Shown here piece by piece: positions 45,098-53,404 of a stretch of 64,000 bases of DNA (position 1 is its first letter; every line of letters begins with the position of its first letter). Source of the DNA: Halorubrum depositum (GTDB lineage: Archaea; Halobacteriota; Halobacteria; Halobacteriales; Haloferacaceae); the NCBI RefSeq assembly GCF_007671725.1, contig NZ_VCNM01000001.1:620001-684000 (forward strand). Direction: 5' to 3'. The position numbers and the translations under genes are program-made. The notes under the pieces are model-generated. The model was not told where the DNA came from. It was given only the letters and a program-made list of their open reading frames with translations, and did not search any database.

Positions 45098-45217
45098 TCA
45101 AATGAGACAGGCACTCCATCCGCAGTTCAGACACGTTTCGCAACCACCCTGAGGGGCGATTCGGGGGTTCTCACATCCACACGGTGCGGCTTGCTGGTGA
45201 CTCTGGTTCTGGTTCAT
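45098..45217 (-). CDS. 39-residue cysteine-rich protein (zinc ribbon)
   Basis: Begins MNQNQSHQQAAPCGCENPR and ends GGCETCLNCGWSACLI. Six cysteines in pairs CGC, CETC, C and C suit a zinc site. It overlaps the upstream gene by ATGA and ends one base before the polB ATG, so it is probably translated and coupled to polB. Role unknown; a polymerase accessory is a guess. Confidence 0.75.
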   Translation of the reverse strand: MNQNQSHQQAAPCGCENPRIAPQGGCETCLNCGWSACLI

Positions 45218-45654
45218 AGCTTGTGATCGCGGATGATGGTCGCTTCAGCGGCAGTCCACTCGTGGAGAGCTTCATCGACGGGGACGAATCGCTGAGGGTC
45301 GTCGCCCATCTCGTTTGAGAAACGCCCGCTCTCGTAGTCCACGAGATTAAATTCGAGCAGGCGGTCGTTGTCCGTCTCCTCGATCACGATTCGAGTGACA
45401 CCTGCTCGGCGGAGCAATCCGAGGGTGGATTCGCTGAACGAATACCCACCGCCCTTCCGGTAGAAGTGCTGTTTCTGCTCGCCGTCTTCCCAATAGGGGT
45501 GGCGCTTCCGCTGGCACACGATACAGTTCTGGTCGCGGTTCGAGGGGCCGAGGAACCCGACAAACTTCTCGGGGTTGTCGGGATACCGGAGCGGCTGGAT
45601 TTCTCGAACGACGAGCGGTTCTACATCGGTAAAGTCGTGAAGTGTGCTACTCAT
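45214..45654 (-). CDS. Hypothetical protein
   Basis: A 146-residue protein (MSSTLHDFTDVEPLVVREIQ) with a CIVCQRKRHPYW segment that may be half of a zinc site. The middle, STLGLLRRAGVTRIVIEETD, looks alpha/beta. No family recognised. Overlaps neighbours on both sides. Confidence 0.65.
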   Translation of the reverse strand: MSSTLHDFTDVEPLVVREIQPLRYPDNPEKFVGFLGPSNRDQNCIVCQRKRHPYWEDGEQKQHFYRKGGGYSFSESTLGLLRRAGVTRIVIEETDNDRLLEFNLVDYESGRFSNEMGDDPQRFVPVDEALHEWTAAEATIIRDHKL

Positions 45655-45766
45655 TTTCTCGTTGTCGTTCCCGCATAGTCGCGTCCTTCGCTATCTCCAA
45701 GCAGAACGGGCAGAGCGACTTACCGGGTATTGTCTCTCGTTTGTCGCATTTTCGGCAGTTCGTCAT
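45647..45766 (-). CDS. 39-residue zinc-ribbon protein
   Basis: MTNCRKCDKRETIPGKSLCP followed by FCLEIAKDATMRERQR: two CxxC pairs (C4/C7 and C19/C22), a complete zinc ribbon, then a charged helix. It overlaps the next start by 8 nt. Confidence 0.7.
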   Translation of the reverse strand: MTNCRKCDKRETIPGKSLCPFCLEIAKDATMRERQRENE

Positions 45767-45836
45767 GTCTCTGGATTCGTGCCGCACCGCCAGCGGATGC
45801 TGACGGCATTTCGACCGAAAACAGAGAATCAGAGAA

Positions 45837-46751
45837 CTACGCCCAAGACGGCTCACGGCCCCGGTACTCGCGGAGCCATTCGTCGTATTCGAGCGTGTCG
45901 TCGCGGTAGAAGTACGCCCGACCGGGGAAGGGAATCTCCTCGTCCGGCCCGATACACAGCTCCTCCCGAGAGGGAGGGTGGGCCTTCCGGTCGGTTTCGA
46001 GAAGCGACGGGGTTTGTGGGTGTTCGATCTCCCGCCGTCGACGGTTCAGGAACGCCGAGTCAACTCTTTCGTCGTCGTTCCACGATTTCAGGACGTTCTC
46101 CATCGACCGCTCGATGCGGTCGTAGTAGTTGTAGCCGTCCTCTCCCCACTTATCGCCCTGCCACACACTCCCGAATTGAGCCGCTTTCAGAGGCGAAGCT
46201 GTATCGACTGAGTGGACGGGGACGTAGTGGGATAACTCGAATTGTCGGTGCGGGCTACCACCGAGGATGTGAACGCTTCGGCAGTTACGGTACTCCCATA
46301 CAGGCCACGGTACACCACCAAAGCGGTCTTGAGCGGGGAGTCCGACGCGGAACCGAGAGGGAATACGGTCGGGTTTGACTCCCTTCGGAACCACGATAAC
46401 GACCTCTGCGTGACGGCGAAGCCGGTCAGCCTTAGCAAGAGTAGAATTGAGGGAAGATTCGTTCTCAATATCAGGCGCAACAGCATACTTCGGCTTCTCG
46501 CGTTTCACCACATCGAGGTGGGACTCCCACTTCTGGTCGAACGATAGATCATCTTGAAGGAACGGCCAATCGACGAACTCCACCGGAATCTCCCTCGGTG
46601 GTCGGGCTTTCGTGCTTTCCATCCCCACGAGCGAGCCACCACGGTAGGCCGCTCGGGGCATATCCTCGCCGCCGCAGGACGTGACTATAACATCAATTCG
46701 GTTGGGTGAGCTGGAGCTGTCGCTGGTCGATGCGTACTCGGTGAGACTCAT
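45837..46751 (-). CDS. DUF6610-like protein, possibly guanine-transglycosylase related
   Basis: A 304-residue protein. MSLTEYAS opens a disordered stretch, then IDVIVTSCGGEDMPRAAYRG. Central features: KYAVAPDIENESSLNST, VVIVVPKGVKPDRIPSRFRV, then SVHILGGSPHRQFELSHY and VHSVDTASPLKAAQFG. The order (Asp-centred strands, then LGGSP-x3-F, then a buried SVD) recalls the TIM barrel of tRNA-guanine transglycosylases and viral DpdA enzymes that put 7-deazaguanines in DNA. That link is inference; zinc ligands are not clear. Confidence 0.5.
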   Translation of the reverse strand: MSLTEYASTSDSSSSPNRIDVIVTSCGGEDMPRAAYRGGSLVGMESTKARPPREIPVEFVDWPFLQDDLSFDQKWESHLDVVKREKPKYAVAPDIENESSLNSTLAKADRLRRHAEVVIVVPKGVKPDRIPSRFRVGLPAQDRFGGVPWPVWEYRNCRSVHILGGSPHRQFELSHYVPVHSVDTASPLKAAQFGSVWQGDKWGEDGYNYYDRIERSMENVLKSWNDDERVDSAFLNRRRREIEHPQTPSLLETDRKAHPPSREELCIGPDEEIPFPGRAYFYRDDTLEYDEWLREYRGREPSWA

Positions 46752-46765
46752 TAGGGAATTATCGG

Positions 46766-46939
46766 CTACTTCAGGCTGTGTGCGTGCTGTGCGTAGAGGG
46801 TATTGCGGATAGTTTCCGCCTGCTCCGCTTCCTCGTGCTGTCTCACCACACGCTTCATCTGAGCGTACTCGGTAAGCATCGAGGCGAGGTCATCGAACGA
46901 TTCGTTGTGCAGGACGAAGCTGAGGTTTCCTTCGGTCAT
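46766..46939 (-). CDS. 57-residue hypothetical protein
   Basis: MTEGNLSFVLHNESFDDLAS then a long charged helix (YAQMKRVVRQHEEAEQAETI). It overlaps the upstream small membrane-protein gene by ATGA, which supports translation. Function unknown. Confidence 0.65.
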   Translation of the reverse strand: MTEGNLSFVLHNESFDDLASMLTEYAQMKRVVRQHEEAEQAETIRNTLYAQHAHSLK

Positions 46940-47055
46940 TTTCGGTTGTCGTATTCGTATCGCAGGTAGTCGTAGATCGCTCCGAATCCGTAGCTCAGGA
47001 CGAGAACGCCAAGCGGAATCAGGCAGAGTCGGAGGAAAATTTCCGCTTTACTCAT
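46936..47055 (-). CDS. 39-residue membrane protein
   Basis: MSKAEIFLRLCLIPLGVLVL SYGFG then a charged tail: one transmembrane helix (about 6-27). ATGA overlap downstream and an 8-nt overlap upstream. Function unknown. Confidence 0.62.
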   Translation of the reverse strand: MSKAEIFLRLCLIPLGVLVLSYGFGAIYDYLRYEYDNRK

Positions 47056-47248
47056 CGAACCCGAGCTGGTCGGGGATTTTCGTGTTCCCGAACGGGGCGC
47101 ACCCCGTACAGTAGACGACTGAGGCGGTCGCCCCACGGTAGCGGGCGCTCCGTCTCTGAACCACGTAGTAATCCTCGTTACACTCCGGGTTCAGGTAGTT
47201 GAACTCTTTACCGCACTTCCGGCAGTTATGAGGGAGATTGAAGTCCAT
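47048..47248 (-). CDS. Zinc-ribbon protein
   Basis: A 66-residue protein with NCRKCGKEFNYLNPEC near the start and VVYCTGCAPFGN near residue 48: two CxxC knuckles. Its start overlaps the stop of the nuclease gene (TAATG). Function unknown. Confidence 0.72.
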   Translation of the reverse strand: MDFNLPHNCRKCGKEFNYLNPECNEDYYVVQRRSARYRGATASVVYCTGCAPFGNTKIPDQLGFDE

Positions 47249-48222
47249 TAGTAGGGATACCAGTTCTTCGCCCGCTTGTGGTCGGTTATCTCATCCTTCG
47301 GCTTCGTGCTACCATCTGGTTCAGCGAACCCGTGGTAGCCTTCCCCGCCCTTCTTCCCCCACGTCGAGGGGCAGTCGTCGTAGAAGAAGCACTTGCCGTG
47401 CCCATAGTGACAGAGCGGGCCGGTGTTTAGCTCGTAGTTCTCCATCTCGGGCTTCATCTGCATCCCGAGGACGGCCTTTCGGATGATGTGTCGGCGGTCT
47501 TCGTCCGGGTAGGGGGAGACGACCAGCTCATCCTCCTGTGGATAGTAACCAGCGACTCCCGCGATCTCGTAGTCGAGTTCGTTCTCGAACAGCCAGCCGT
47601 AGAACTCTCCTTCTAGGTAGATTCCCTTATGGCGGTACTGTTCGTCCTGAACCTTCCCGGTCTTGTAGTCCACGATAACCACGCCCACGTCGGCCTCAAT
47701 GCCGGGGACAGTCGCGGCGTGAAGCAGAGCGTCGGCGTACCCCATCCACGGGAGGCTCCCGATAGGAACATCGTCGCCTTCGAGTCGGCCTTCGACTTCG
47801 ACCCCGAGGGGGAGCCACAAATCGAGTGCTTCCTCGGTACTGTCAGCCACATCGAGGGCAAGCTCCCATCGGGTATCCTCGAACTTCCAGAAGTTCTCGA
47901 TATGTGGGTGAAGCCATTGGGCGTAGTCTTCCCACGGCCCCATCACGTCGGCGTACCACTCGGGGCGCTCGCCGTGTTCTTGGACGTACTCGATCAAGTT
48001 CTCGTGAAACGTCTCGTAGGCCCGGTGAATCTGACTCCCCTTCTCGGTGTGGTAGGAGCCGGGCGTCCGGTTGTCCATCCAGTAGAGGTAGAGGAACTTC
48101 CTCGGGCATTGGAGGTACGTCTTGATTCGGGACTTCGAGATGTGTTCGAGTCCGTTCTCAGCGTTATCGTCGGGAACGGTGAGGTCGATTTCCTTACCGT
48201 CGTCTGTGAGTGCCTTACTCAT
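47248..48222 (-). CDS. Cas4/RecB-like PD-(D/E)XK nuclease with iron-sulfur cysteines
   Basis: A 324-residue nuclease. RIKTYLQCPRKF (C39), a histidine in KGSQIHRAYETF, GYADAL (D164) and VVIVDYKTGK (184-190) form the nuclease core; EGEFYGWLFE is the QhXXY-like helix. C39 with C271, C278 and C284 (CHYGHGKCFFYDDC) fit a 4Fe-4S site as in Cas4 and AddB. Likely processes DNA ends in recombination or replication. No CRISPR genes are nearby. Confidence 0.88.
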   Translation of the reverse strand: MSKALTDDGKEIDLTVPDDNAENGLEHISKSRIKTYLQCPRKFLYLYWMDNRTPGSYHTEKGSQIHRAYETFHENLIEYVQEHGERPEWYADVMGPWEDYAQWLHPHIENFWKFEDTRWELALDVADSTEEALDLWLPLGVEVEGRLEGDDVPIGSLPWMGYADALLHAATVPGIEADVGVVIVDYKTGKVQDEQYRHKGIYLEGEFYGWLFENELDYEIAGVAGYYPQEDELVVSPYPDEDRRHIIRKAVLGMQMKPEMENYELNTGPLCHYGHGKCFFYDDCPSTWGKKGGEGYHGFAEPDGSTKPKDEITDHKRAKNWYPY

Positions 48223-49141
48223 TGATTTCTATTTTTTCGAGAATCACGTCGTACCACCCACTCCCCGGCTGTTCAACGGCGGCGTACACCGAGCCGTCAC
48301 CGAACACCGGGTAAGAGAGAATATACCACGTTCCGTCTCGGTCGTCTTGGGGAACCTGCGTGAGAAGTTCCTGCTGACCGTTCCGTACTTGACCGGAGAC
48401 GATCTCCACCGTCACCTCCGCATCGAGGTGGGCGGGCGCTCCGAGCGTGTCGTCGTTGATGTGGAGCGTGAGCCGGTCGTGAAGGTTGACGCTCTTGAGC
48501 GGCTGGCACTCGGACTGAGAGACGACGATGGTGGTATCCTCCTCGGATTCAACGTCGCTCTCGGCCCATTCCATCAGACGGACTTGCTGGCCGTCGTCTC
48601 CCTCCTCGATGTTGTAGACCGCTCCCCGGTGGTGGAGAACGTCCATCACGTCGTCGGGAACATCCCCGTAGGCGAAGATCGCGCTCGGGAAGGGAGCTGA
48701 CCCGTCCGTATGCTCGAACTTGAGTCGACCCTCGATAACGCAGAACACCTCGGCTTCGACCGCGTACTTGTGGAACCATTGCGTACTCGTCCGGTTCGGA
48801 ACCAAACAGAGAACATAGTCCACGTCGTCACGCTGAGCCTCGGTGCTGGCCTTCTTCATCCAGTCTTCTATGTCCGAATACGGCGGGTTCATCCACACCG
48901 ACCCGAACCACCGTTGAGCGAGGCCGTCGTCGTCTATCGTGAACCGCTCCCGACCGATGGGTTCGGGTTCACATCCAGAACAGGGGTCGAGATCGAATAG
49001 GCCGCCGTTCGCCCGCTTCAATTGCCGAGCGAGTTCAACAGGAGTGCCGCGTTCGTCGTTGCCGGATTCGTAGTGCGCCTTGTTTTGAAAATCCCTACCT
49101 CCTTCAGTCGATTTGTTCGTTGTCTTCCGGTTCGTACTCAT
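48215..49141 (-). CDS. Phage-type DNA N6-adenine methyltransferase (Dam-like)
   Basis: A 309-residue protein. DFQNKAHYESGNDERGTPVE, FDLDPCSGCE (49-58) and WMNPPYSDIEDWMKK (83-97) match the Dam_phage family; NPPY binds the target adenine. After about residue 190 comes a separate beta-rich C-terminal domain of unknown role. It may protect element DNA from host restriction. Its start lies 38 nt inside the preceding gene, a longer overlap than others here. Confidence 0.87.
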   Translation of the reverse strand: MSTNRKTTNKSTEGGRDFQNKAHYESGNDERGTPVELARQLKRANGGLFDLDPCSGCEPEPIGRERFTIDDDGLAQRWFGSVWMNPPYSDIEDWMKKASTEAQRDDVDYVLCLVPNRTSTQWFHKYAVEAEVFCVIEGRLKFEHTDGSAPFPSAIFAYGDVPDDVMDVLHHRGAVYNIEEGDDGQQVRLMEWAESDVESEEDTTIVVSQSECQPLKSVNLHDRLTLHINDDTLGAPAHLDAEVTVEIVSGQVRNGQQELLTQVPQDDRDGTWYILSYPVFGDGSVYAAVEQPGSGWYDVILEKIEINE

Positions 49142-49292
49142 CTTCGAGGACGGCGACGTGTTCCGTAATGTCCATCGCGTGAAGCTCACCGTCGCGCTTC
49201 TTGAACTCAATCACCGCTCTATCCTGTGACGCCGCTCGACGAAGAATGTCCATCAGAATATCCTTCGTTTCGTCGGGGAGTCCGACGCTCAC
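49104..49292 (-). CDS. Small hypothetical protein
   Basis: A 62-residue protein from a GTG at 49292 (VSVGLPDETKDILMDILRRA), which forms a GTGA overlap with the preceding stop. The end is strongly acidic. No family recognised. Confidence 0.6.
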   Translation of the reverse strand: MSVGLPDETKDILMDILRRAASQDRAVIEFKKRDGELHAMDITEHVAVLEDEYEPEDNEQID

Positions 49293-49453
49293 GAGAACAA
49301 CGCCTCCGCTTGCGTCTTCATATGGCGAGGCGTCGGGTCGAACACGCCCTCCCACTTTTTGTTCGTCTCTCGAAACTCTACTATCGACCGCTCGATTTCG
49401 AGTGCGAGCGCGTCGATCTCATCGTGTAGGTCTTGGTCTTCTTCGTCTGTCAT
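49289..49453 (-). CDS. 54-residue hypothetical protein
   Basis: MTDEEDQDLHDEIDALALEI continues as a charged helix (ERSIVEFRETNKKWEGV). It starts in an ATGA overlap with the DUF6378-like gene and ends in a GTGA overlap with the next, so it is well embedded in the operon. Function unknown. Confidence 0.65.
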   Translation of the reverse strand: MTDEEDQDLHDEIDALALEIERSIVEFRETNKKWEGVFDPTPRHMKTQAEALFS

Positions 49454-49734
49454 CGTCGCAAGTTGCTGGCGAGGTTGACGTAGCCGAGTCGGTCACGATA
49501 ATCATCCTCGTGGTAGTCTCCGCCCTGCGCTCGGGCGAGCTTGAACAGTTCCATCATCTCCCCAACGTCGGCGTCCTTCAACGTCAGGTCGCTCCCGTAC
49601 TCCGTTGAGAGGTAGGTCGTCCACCATTCAGCGATTCGACCAAAGGAGTCTTCGGCAGAACCGTGGGTTTCGGAACGGCCCTCGATGATTTCCTGCGCTT
49701 CTTCGAGAAGTCTCCCGTTATTCACTCCGTCCAT
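49450..49734 (-). CDS. DUF6378-like viral protein
   Basis: A 94-residue protein with the pattern SFGRIAEWWTTYL, then DADVGEMMELFKLARA, then YRDRLGYVNLASNL, as in DUF6378 proteins of phages. The helical layout recalls small MazG-like domains but the acidic metal motif is weak. Starts at ATG 49734. Confidence 0.7.
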   Translation of the reverse strand: MDGVNNGRLLEEAQEIIEGRSETHGSAEDSFGRIAEWWTTYLSTEYGSDLTLKDADVGEMMELFKLARAQGGDYHEDDYRDRLGYVNLASNLRR

Positions 49735-50104
49735 GTCGTACTCGGTCGTATTTGATTTCCTCCACGTCCATTCGGTCGTGATCGGTCGGTTCCTCACAGA
49801 CCGGACACTCCATCACGGTCTGCTCACCCCTGTCTCGCTGGCTGATTACGTCCGTCTCGAACTCCCCGCACGCCGAACAGCGATAGCGGAAAGCGTCCTT
49901 AATACCGCGAACTTGCGACCGGACGATTCGACCACCCTGAATCTGCTTGAGTTCGTTCTCGTAGTAGAACTTGACTGTCCCATCAGGGAGGCACATCGCA
50001 TCGACTACGTTCTCGTACTCTTTGAAGTTCGAGAGGTTTCCGTCGTCGTCAACCTGAGCGAGATGGATGTTGTGACTAATTCCGTCTGTTCCAAAGCTCA
50101 TCAT
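49718..50104 (-). CDS. Zinc-ribbon hypothetical protein
   Basis: A 128-residue protein. An N-terminal beta region (ISHNIHLAQVDDDGN) is followed by a zinc ribbon: YRCSACGEFETD and VMECPVCEEPTDHD, two CxxC pairs 22 residues apart. Two ATGs in tandem at the start. Function unknown. Confidence 0.7.
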   Translation of the reverse strand: MMSFGTDGISHNIHLAQVDDDGNLSNFKEYENVVDAMCLPDGTVKFYYENELKQIQGGRIVRSQVRGIKDAFRYRCSACGEFETDVISQRDRGEQTVMECPVCEEPTDHDRMDVEEIKYDRVRHGRSE

Positions 50105-50117
50105 AATGAGGTCGTGG

Positions 50118-50468
50118 TTACTCGTCGTCCGGTGCGAAGTACCCGGAGTGCTTGCCGTCGCGTTCTCCGAGTAGTTCGAGGTCGCCGCGCTGAAGTCTGA
50201 GGTAGACGCCGAAAGCAGACTCCTTCATCCCCTCCAGAATCTCTGTGAGCTGTTCGTCGTCGTCGCCTTTCGCCATCAGAATCCGCTCATCGAGGGCGTT
50301 GCTCAGCTTGAGCGCCCCCGACTTGTAGGCATCAAGCTCTTGGTGAGCTTTCTTGATGTCGCCCACGAGGTCGGAGAGACGTTCGTTCTCGCCGCCGATC
50401 TCCACGGTCGTCTCGTTCATCAGGCGTTTCAACTCCTCAGTCTTCTCTGTCGGGTCAGTCACTTCCAT
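50118..50468 (-). CDS. Coiled-coil hypothetical protein
   Basis: A 116-residue, almost wholly helical, acidic protein: TEKTEELKRLMNETTVEIGG, DIKKAHQELDAYKSGALKLS. Ends HSGYFAPDDE. ATG at 50468 preferred over a TTG seven codons earlier. Overlaps the upstream gene by 14 nt. Function unknown. Confidence 0.65.
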   Translation of the reverse strand: MEVTDPTEKTEELKRLMNETTVEIGGENERLSDLVGDIKKAHQELDAYKSGALKLSNALDERILMAKGDDDEQLTEILEGMKESAFGVYLRLQRGDLELLGERDGKHSGYFAPDDE

Positions 50469-50889
50469 AGTATCCAGATTGGGTGTCAACTCTCCCCGCC
50501 GCTTTGGGGTCGTTCACGATTTCGTAGGTCGGTCGCCCGTCGTCGCAGATAAGGCCGCACTCAGGGCACACCGGCTCCCCGGTGTCCATCTTCCGAGCGG
50601 CTTCCTCACAGTCCGGGCAGTAGAGGGTTTCCTCTGTCACTTCCTTCTTCAGAACAAGACCTCTCGCGCACTCGTGAGCTACGGGAATGAACTCGTCGTA
50701 GTAGCCCTCCATCAGTTCGCCGTCGATCTCTCGTCCGGGGTGGTAGCATCGAAGGTGGGTGGGCATCCAATCCGCCTCGGTTTCGAGGGCGAACTTGTGG
50801 AGCGCCCAATAGTCGTGGATTCCGGGGCCGCTCTCGATAGTAGTGGTGTCAGCTCTTGGCTTTCCGAAGAACTCGTCTTTGTTTTCCAT
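50455..50889 (-). CDS. Zinc-ribbon hypothetical protein
   Basis: A 144-residue protein with TLYCPDCEEAARKMD and PVCPECGLICDDGRPTYEI giving a four-cysteine ribbon. Upstream histidines and cysteines (HLRCYHPGREI, VAHECARGL) may form a second metal site. First gene behind the double operator at 50918-50974. Confidence 0.7.
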   Translation of the reverse strand: MENKDEFFGKPRADTTTIESGPGIHDYWALHKFALETEADWMPTHLRCYHPGREIDGELMEGYYDEFIPVAHECARGLVLKKEVTEETLYCPDCEEAARKMDTGEPVCPECGLICDDGRPTYEIVNDPKAAGRVDTQSGYYGSD

Positions 50890-50917
50890 TTAGTGTCCTG
50901 CTGGTCGCTACTGCTAA

Positions 50918-50941
50918 GACTCGTTGAGCGGTTCTTAACTC
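50918..50941 (-). promoter_or_regulatory. Element operator, copy 2a (degenerate)
   Basis: GACTCGTT-N8-CTTAACTC. The left half matches copy 2b exactly; the right half differs at one position from the GAGTC core. It lies 33 bp, about three helical turns, from copy 2b, so two dimers could bind the same DNA face. Confidence 0.5.
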
Positions 50942-50950
50942 TTTGTAAAA

Positions 50951-50974
50951 GACTCGTTGTTATGTCCTTGAGTC
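50951..50974 (-). promoter_or_regulatory. Element operator, copy 2b
   Basis: GACTCGTT-N8-CTTGAGTC, one base from the phosphoesterase stop (50976) and 61 bp before the next leftward start (50889). It has the palindrome but not the second conserved block. Confidence 0.6.
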
Positions 50975-50975
50975 T

Positions 50976-52157
50976 TTAGGGCTGGTACTGTACGTCGTAG
51001 AGCCACGTCAGGGGAAGGGAGTCAGAGACGCCGTGAATTGTCGCACCGGGCATCGACCACTCGGAGATCGACTCCTCGAAGTCGCCCGGCGGCTTGATAG
51101 AACCCGAGCGAATCACGGGGACGTTCATCACTCGGTCAACACCCTGCGTGTGGTAGTGACCAGCGTAGGCAATGTCGAAACCGTGCTGAAGGAGCCACCC
51201 TCTCCAGTCACGCTTCGCCGCCGCCGTTCCGATGTGTTCCGCCGCGTTCTGCCCGTGCCGGATGTGAGCCTTGTGACCCCGAATCTCGAAGTTCGTGAAG
51301 CCCGTGCGGTCGTTTCGGATGAAGGTGATATTGTCGTACTCCGACGCCCGAACAACCGCATCGAGCATCCGGTACACAATGTCGTCACCGTTGGCCTGCT
51401 GACTCGAACCGTTAATCCGAATCTCGCCGTGGTTCCCGGTCTGACACACCACCTGAACGGCCTCGAAGTTCTCCGCGAGAATCCGAATCTGCTCGAAGTG
51501 AACCTGCGTGGCAATGTCGATCTGCTCGTTCAGGTTCAGCTCCATCTCCCACGCTTGGCCGAGGTAGATACCGGAGCCGGTGATGATGTCGCCACCCATT
51601 ACGTAGTGAACCGTGTGGAACTCCCATCCGGCCTTTCGCTGGCGCTCAATCAGTTCGAGCGTCTTCTGCGTCCGGTAGCGAATCCGCTCCAGAGCGATTT
51701 CGGTGTTGAAGACCTCGTTTCCGAACTCGTCTTCGAGAACGTCGCCAATGTGGTCGTCCGTGACGTGAATCACCACGTCTTCTTCACCGCCATCCGAGAG
51801 AGGGACGGCGCTCACGGCGGGTTCCGTGTTGTTCAGCACTTTATCGAGACGACGGGAGAGCGACCCGGCGGCCTTGTTCAGCCGCTTGGTCTTCGTCGCC
51901 TTCGTGGTCGAACCGTACTCGCGGGTGCGGTTCTGGTTCGTCGGGTGTTCCTTCTCCACGTCCCGCATATACGCTTCGACCTTGCCCCCGTCGATGCGTC
52001 TTTTCGCAAGCGGAGCGCCCTTGCGCTCGATACTGCTGATGTGGTCGCGGGCGGTTGACTCGGAGAAGCCGAACTCAGTAGAGAGGTCAGCGTAGGTCGA
52101 AGGGAGGTAGTCGATGATTTCCAGTTCGGTGGGTGTGAGGTTCTGTTCGTAGTTCAT
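50976..52157 (-). CDS. HTH-containing calcineurin-like phosphoesterase (Mre11-like)
   Basis: A 393-residue protein. Residues 8-60 form a winged helix (TPTELEIIDYLPSTYADLST). The metallophosphatase domain has HVTDDHIGD (131-139), GGD (188-190), GNHGE (241-245), HGQN (301-304) and GHYH (333-336), a full set of metal ligands. Such enzymes in viruses act as DNA nucleases with recombination ATPases; here no Rad50 partner is seen. ATGA overlap with the primase gene. Confidence 0.85.
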   Translation of the reverse strand: MNYEQNLTPTELEIIDYLPSTYADLSTEFGFSESTARDHISSIERKGAPLAKRRIDGGKVEAYMRDVEKEHPTNQNRTREYGSTTKATKTKRLNKAAGSLSRRLDKVLNNTEPAVSAVPLSDGGEEDVVIHVTDDHIGDVLEDEFGNEVFNTEIALERIRYRTQKTLELIERQRKAGWEFHTVHYVMGGDIITGSGIYLGQAWEMELNLNEQIDIATQVHFEQIRILAENFEAVQVVCQTGNHGEIRINGSSQQANGDDIVYRMLDAVVRASEYDNITFIRNDRTGFTNFEIRGHKAHIRHGQNAAEHIGTAAAKRDWRGWLLQHGFDIAYAGHYHTQGVDRVMNVPVIRSGSIKPPGDFEESISEWSMPGATIHGVSDSLPLTWLYDVQYQP

Positions 52158-53392
52158 GTAGGTACGTATTCTTCGTCGTAGATTCGGCAGGTTTCGTCCG
52201 AGTGGTCGTTCATTCCAACGCAGAACTCCCCGCCTGCGTCCCAAACATTCTGACAGACAAACGGGCCTTCATAGCGAGAGATGAGGTCTTCCACCAGCGA
52301 GCGCGTCGTGTTTTCGTCGTACCCCTCGATGGGGCGAAAGAAGTTCACGATCACCTCGATGGGAACCTTCTTCTGAATCAGCTCCTTCATCACGTTAATC
52401 TCCATAACGCGACTCTCGGAGCCGTACCCGTAGGAGTCGTCACGCTTGATGAACTCCATAATACAGGGCTTGTTCGCAACGAGAAGCGGAATGTCGCTTA
52501 CCTTGATTCGGTCGTTCGATTCCTCCTTGTAGCGTTTCACCGCCTTCGGGTCTTTCACCGACCCACGGCGCTCGCTGTACGTGCTGTCACCACCGCTGGC
52601 GTTCCGCACTTCGAGAGCTACTTCCCGGCGTCCTGCCGCTGATGGCGACCGCTCCTTCACGGGAACGGGCCGGGGGCCGCTGGTAAGTTCCAAGTAGTCG
52701 TCCGGCGTGAGGTCTACCAGTTCCTCGATGCTCACCGGAACACACCAACTCGTTTCATCCCGATGCTCAGCGCCGGGATGGGGCGTGTTGGGGTGTCGGA
52801 CGAGTCGTGCGAGGTCGGAGCTGTCAACGTCAACCCACGGGTCGATGTTGATTCCGCCCGCGATCTCGTCCAGTTGCTCTATCATCTGGTTGCCGTACTT
52901 CTCAAGACCACGCTTGAACTGCGTGTACGACCCGTTGGCTACGTCCACTTCCTCGAAGTCGAAGAACAGGTGGATTCCCTTGTGACCGGACAGGGAAGCT
53001 CGCCAATGGTCTTGTTTCCCGCCGTCGATGATTGCCTCAGCGACCAACTGAACGCGAATCAGGAGGTCACTCATAGAGCGTTTCCACGCATCGAGGGTTC
53101 GGTTCCGTTCGCGGTACTCGGAGTCAGCGGGAACGTCGAAGTCGATGAAGATCGTATCTATCTTCGGGATGTTGTCCCCGTCGTCGGTGTGCCCCCGAGG
53201 GAAGGAGTAGGTGGATACGAACCCGTCCTTGCCTGCGCGACCTGCCTCAAGAAGATTGCTTACCAGCTCAACTCGATTGTTCGCCGGTTCTTGTATCCTA
53301 AACCGGGTACTCACCCGTCGTGGAGCGTCCGGCCCCACGTCGGGACACCAGACTTTCGATGCTTCCCATAGAAGCTTCTCGTGATTTCCCAT
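52154..53392 (-). CDS. Archaeo-eukaryotic primase
   Basis: A 412-residue protein. Catalytic DFD at 84-86 (TIFIDFDVPAD), the SxH-like motif in SGHKGIHLFFDF (135-146), and DVDSSDLARLVRHPNTPH (188-205) define an AEP primase small-subunit core. The C terminus has three cysteines (VCQNVWDAGGEFCVGM, then DETCRIYDEE), perhaps with one more ligand as a metal or Fe-S site like PriL. It probably synthesises primers for the element polymerase. Confidence 0.88.
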   Translation of the reverse strand: MGNHEKLLWEASKVWCPDVGPDAPRRVSTRFRIQEPANNRVELVSNLLEAGRAGKDGFVSTYSFPRGHTDDGDNIPKIDTIFIDFDVPADSEYRERNRTLDAWKRSMSDLLIRVQLVAEAIIDGGKQDHWRASLSGHKGIHLFFDFEEVDVANGSYTQFKRGLEKYGNQMIEQLDEIAGGINIDPWVDVDSSDLARLVRHPNTPHPGAEHRDETSWCVPVSIEELVDLTPDDYLELTSGPRPVPVKERSPSAAGRREVALEVRNASGGDSTYSERRGSVKDPKAVKRYKEESNDRIKVSDIPLLVANKPCIMEFIKRDDSYGYGSESRVMEINVMKELIQKKVPIEVIVNFFRPIEGYDENTTRSLVEDLISRYEGPFVCQNVWDAGGEFCVGMNDHSDETCRIYDEEYVPT

Positions 53393-53404
53393 TTGTGTGA
53401 GTGG

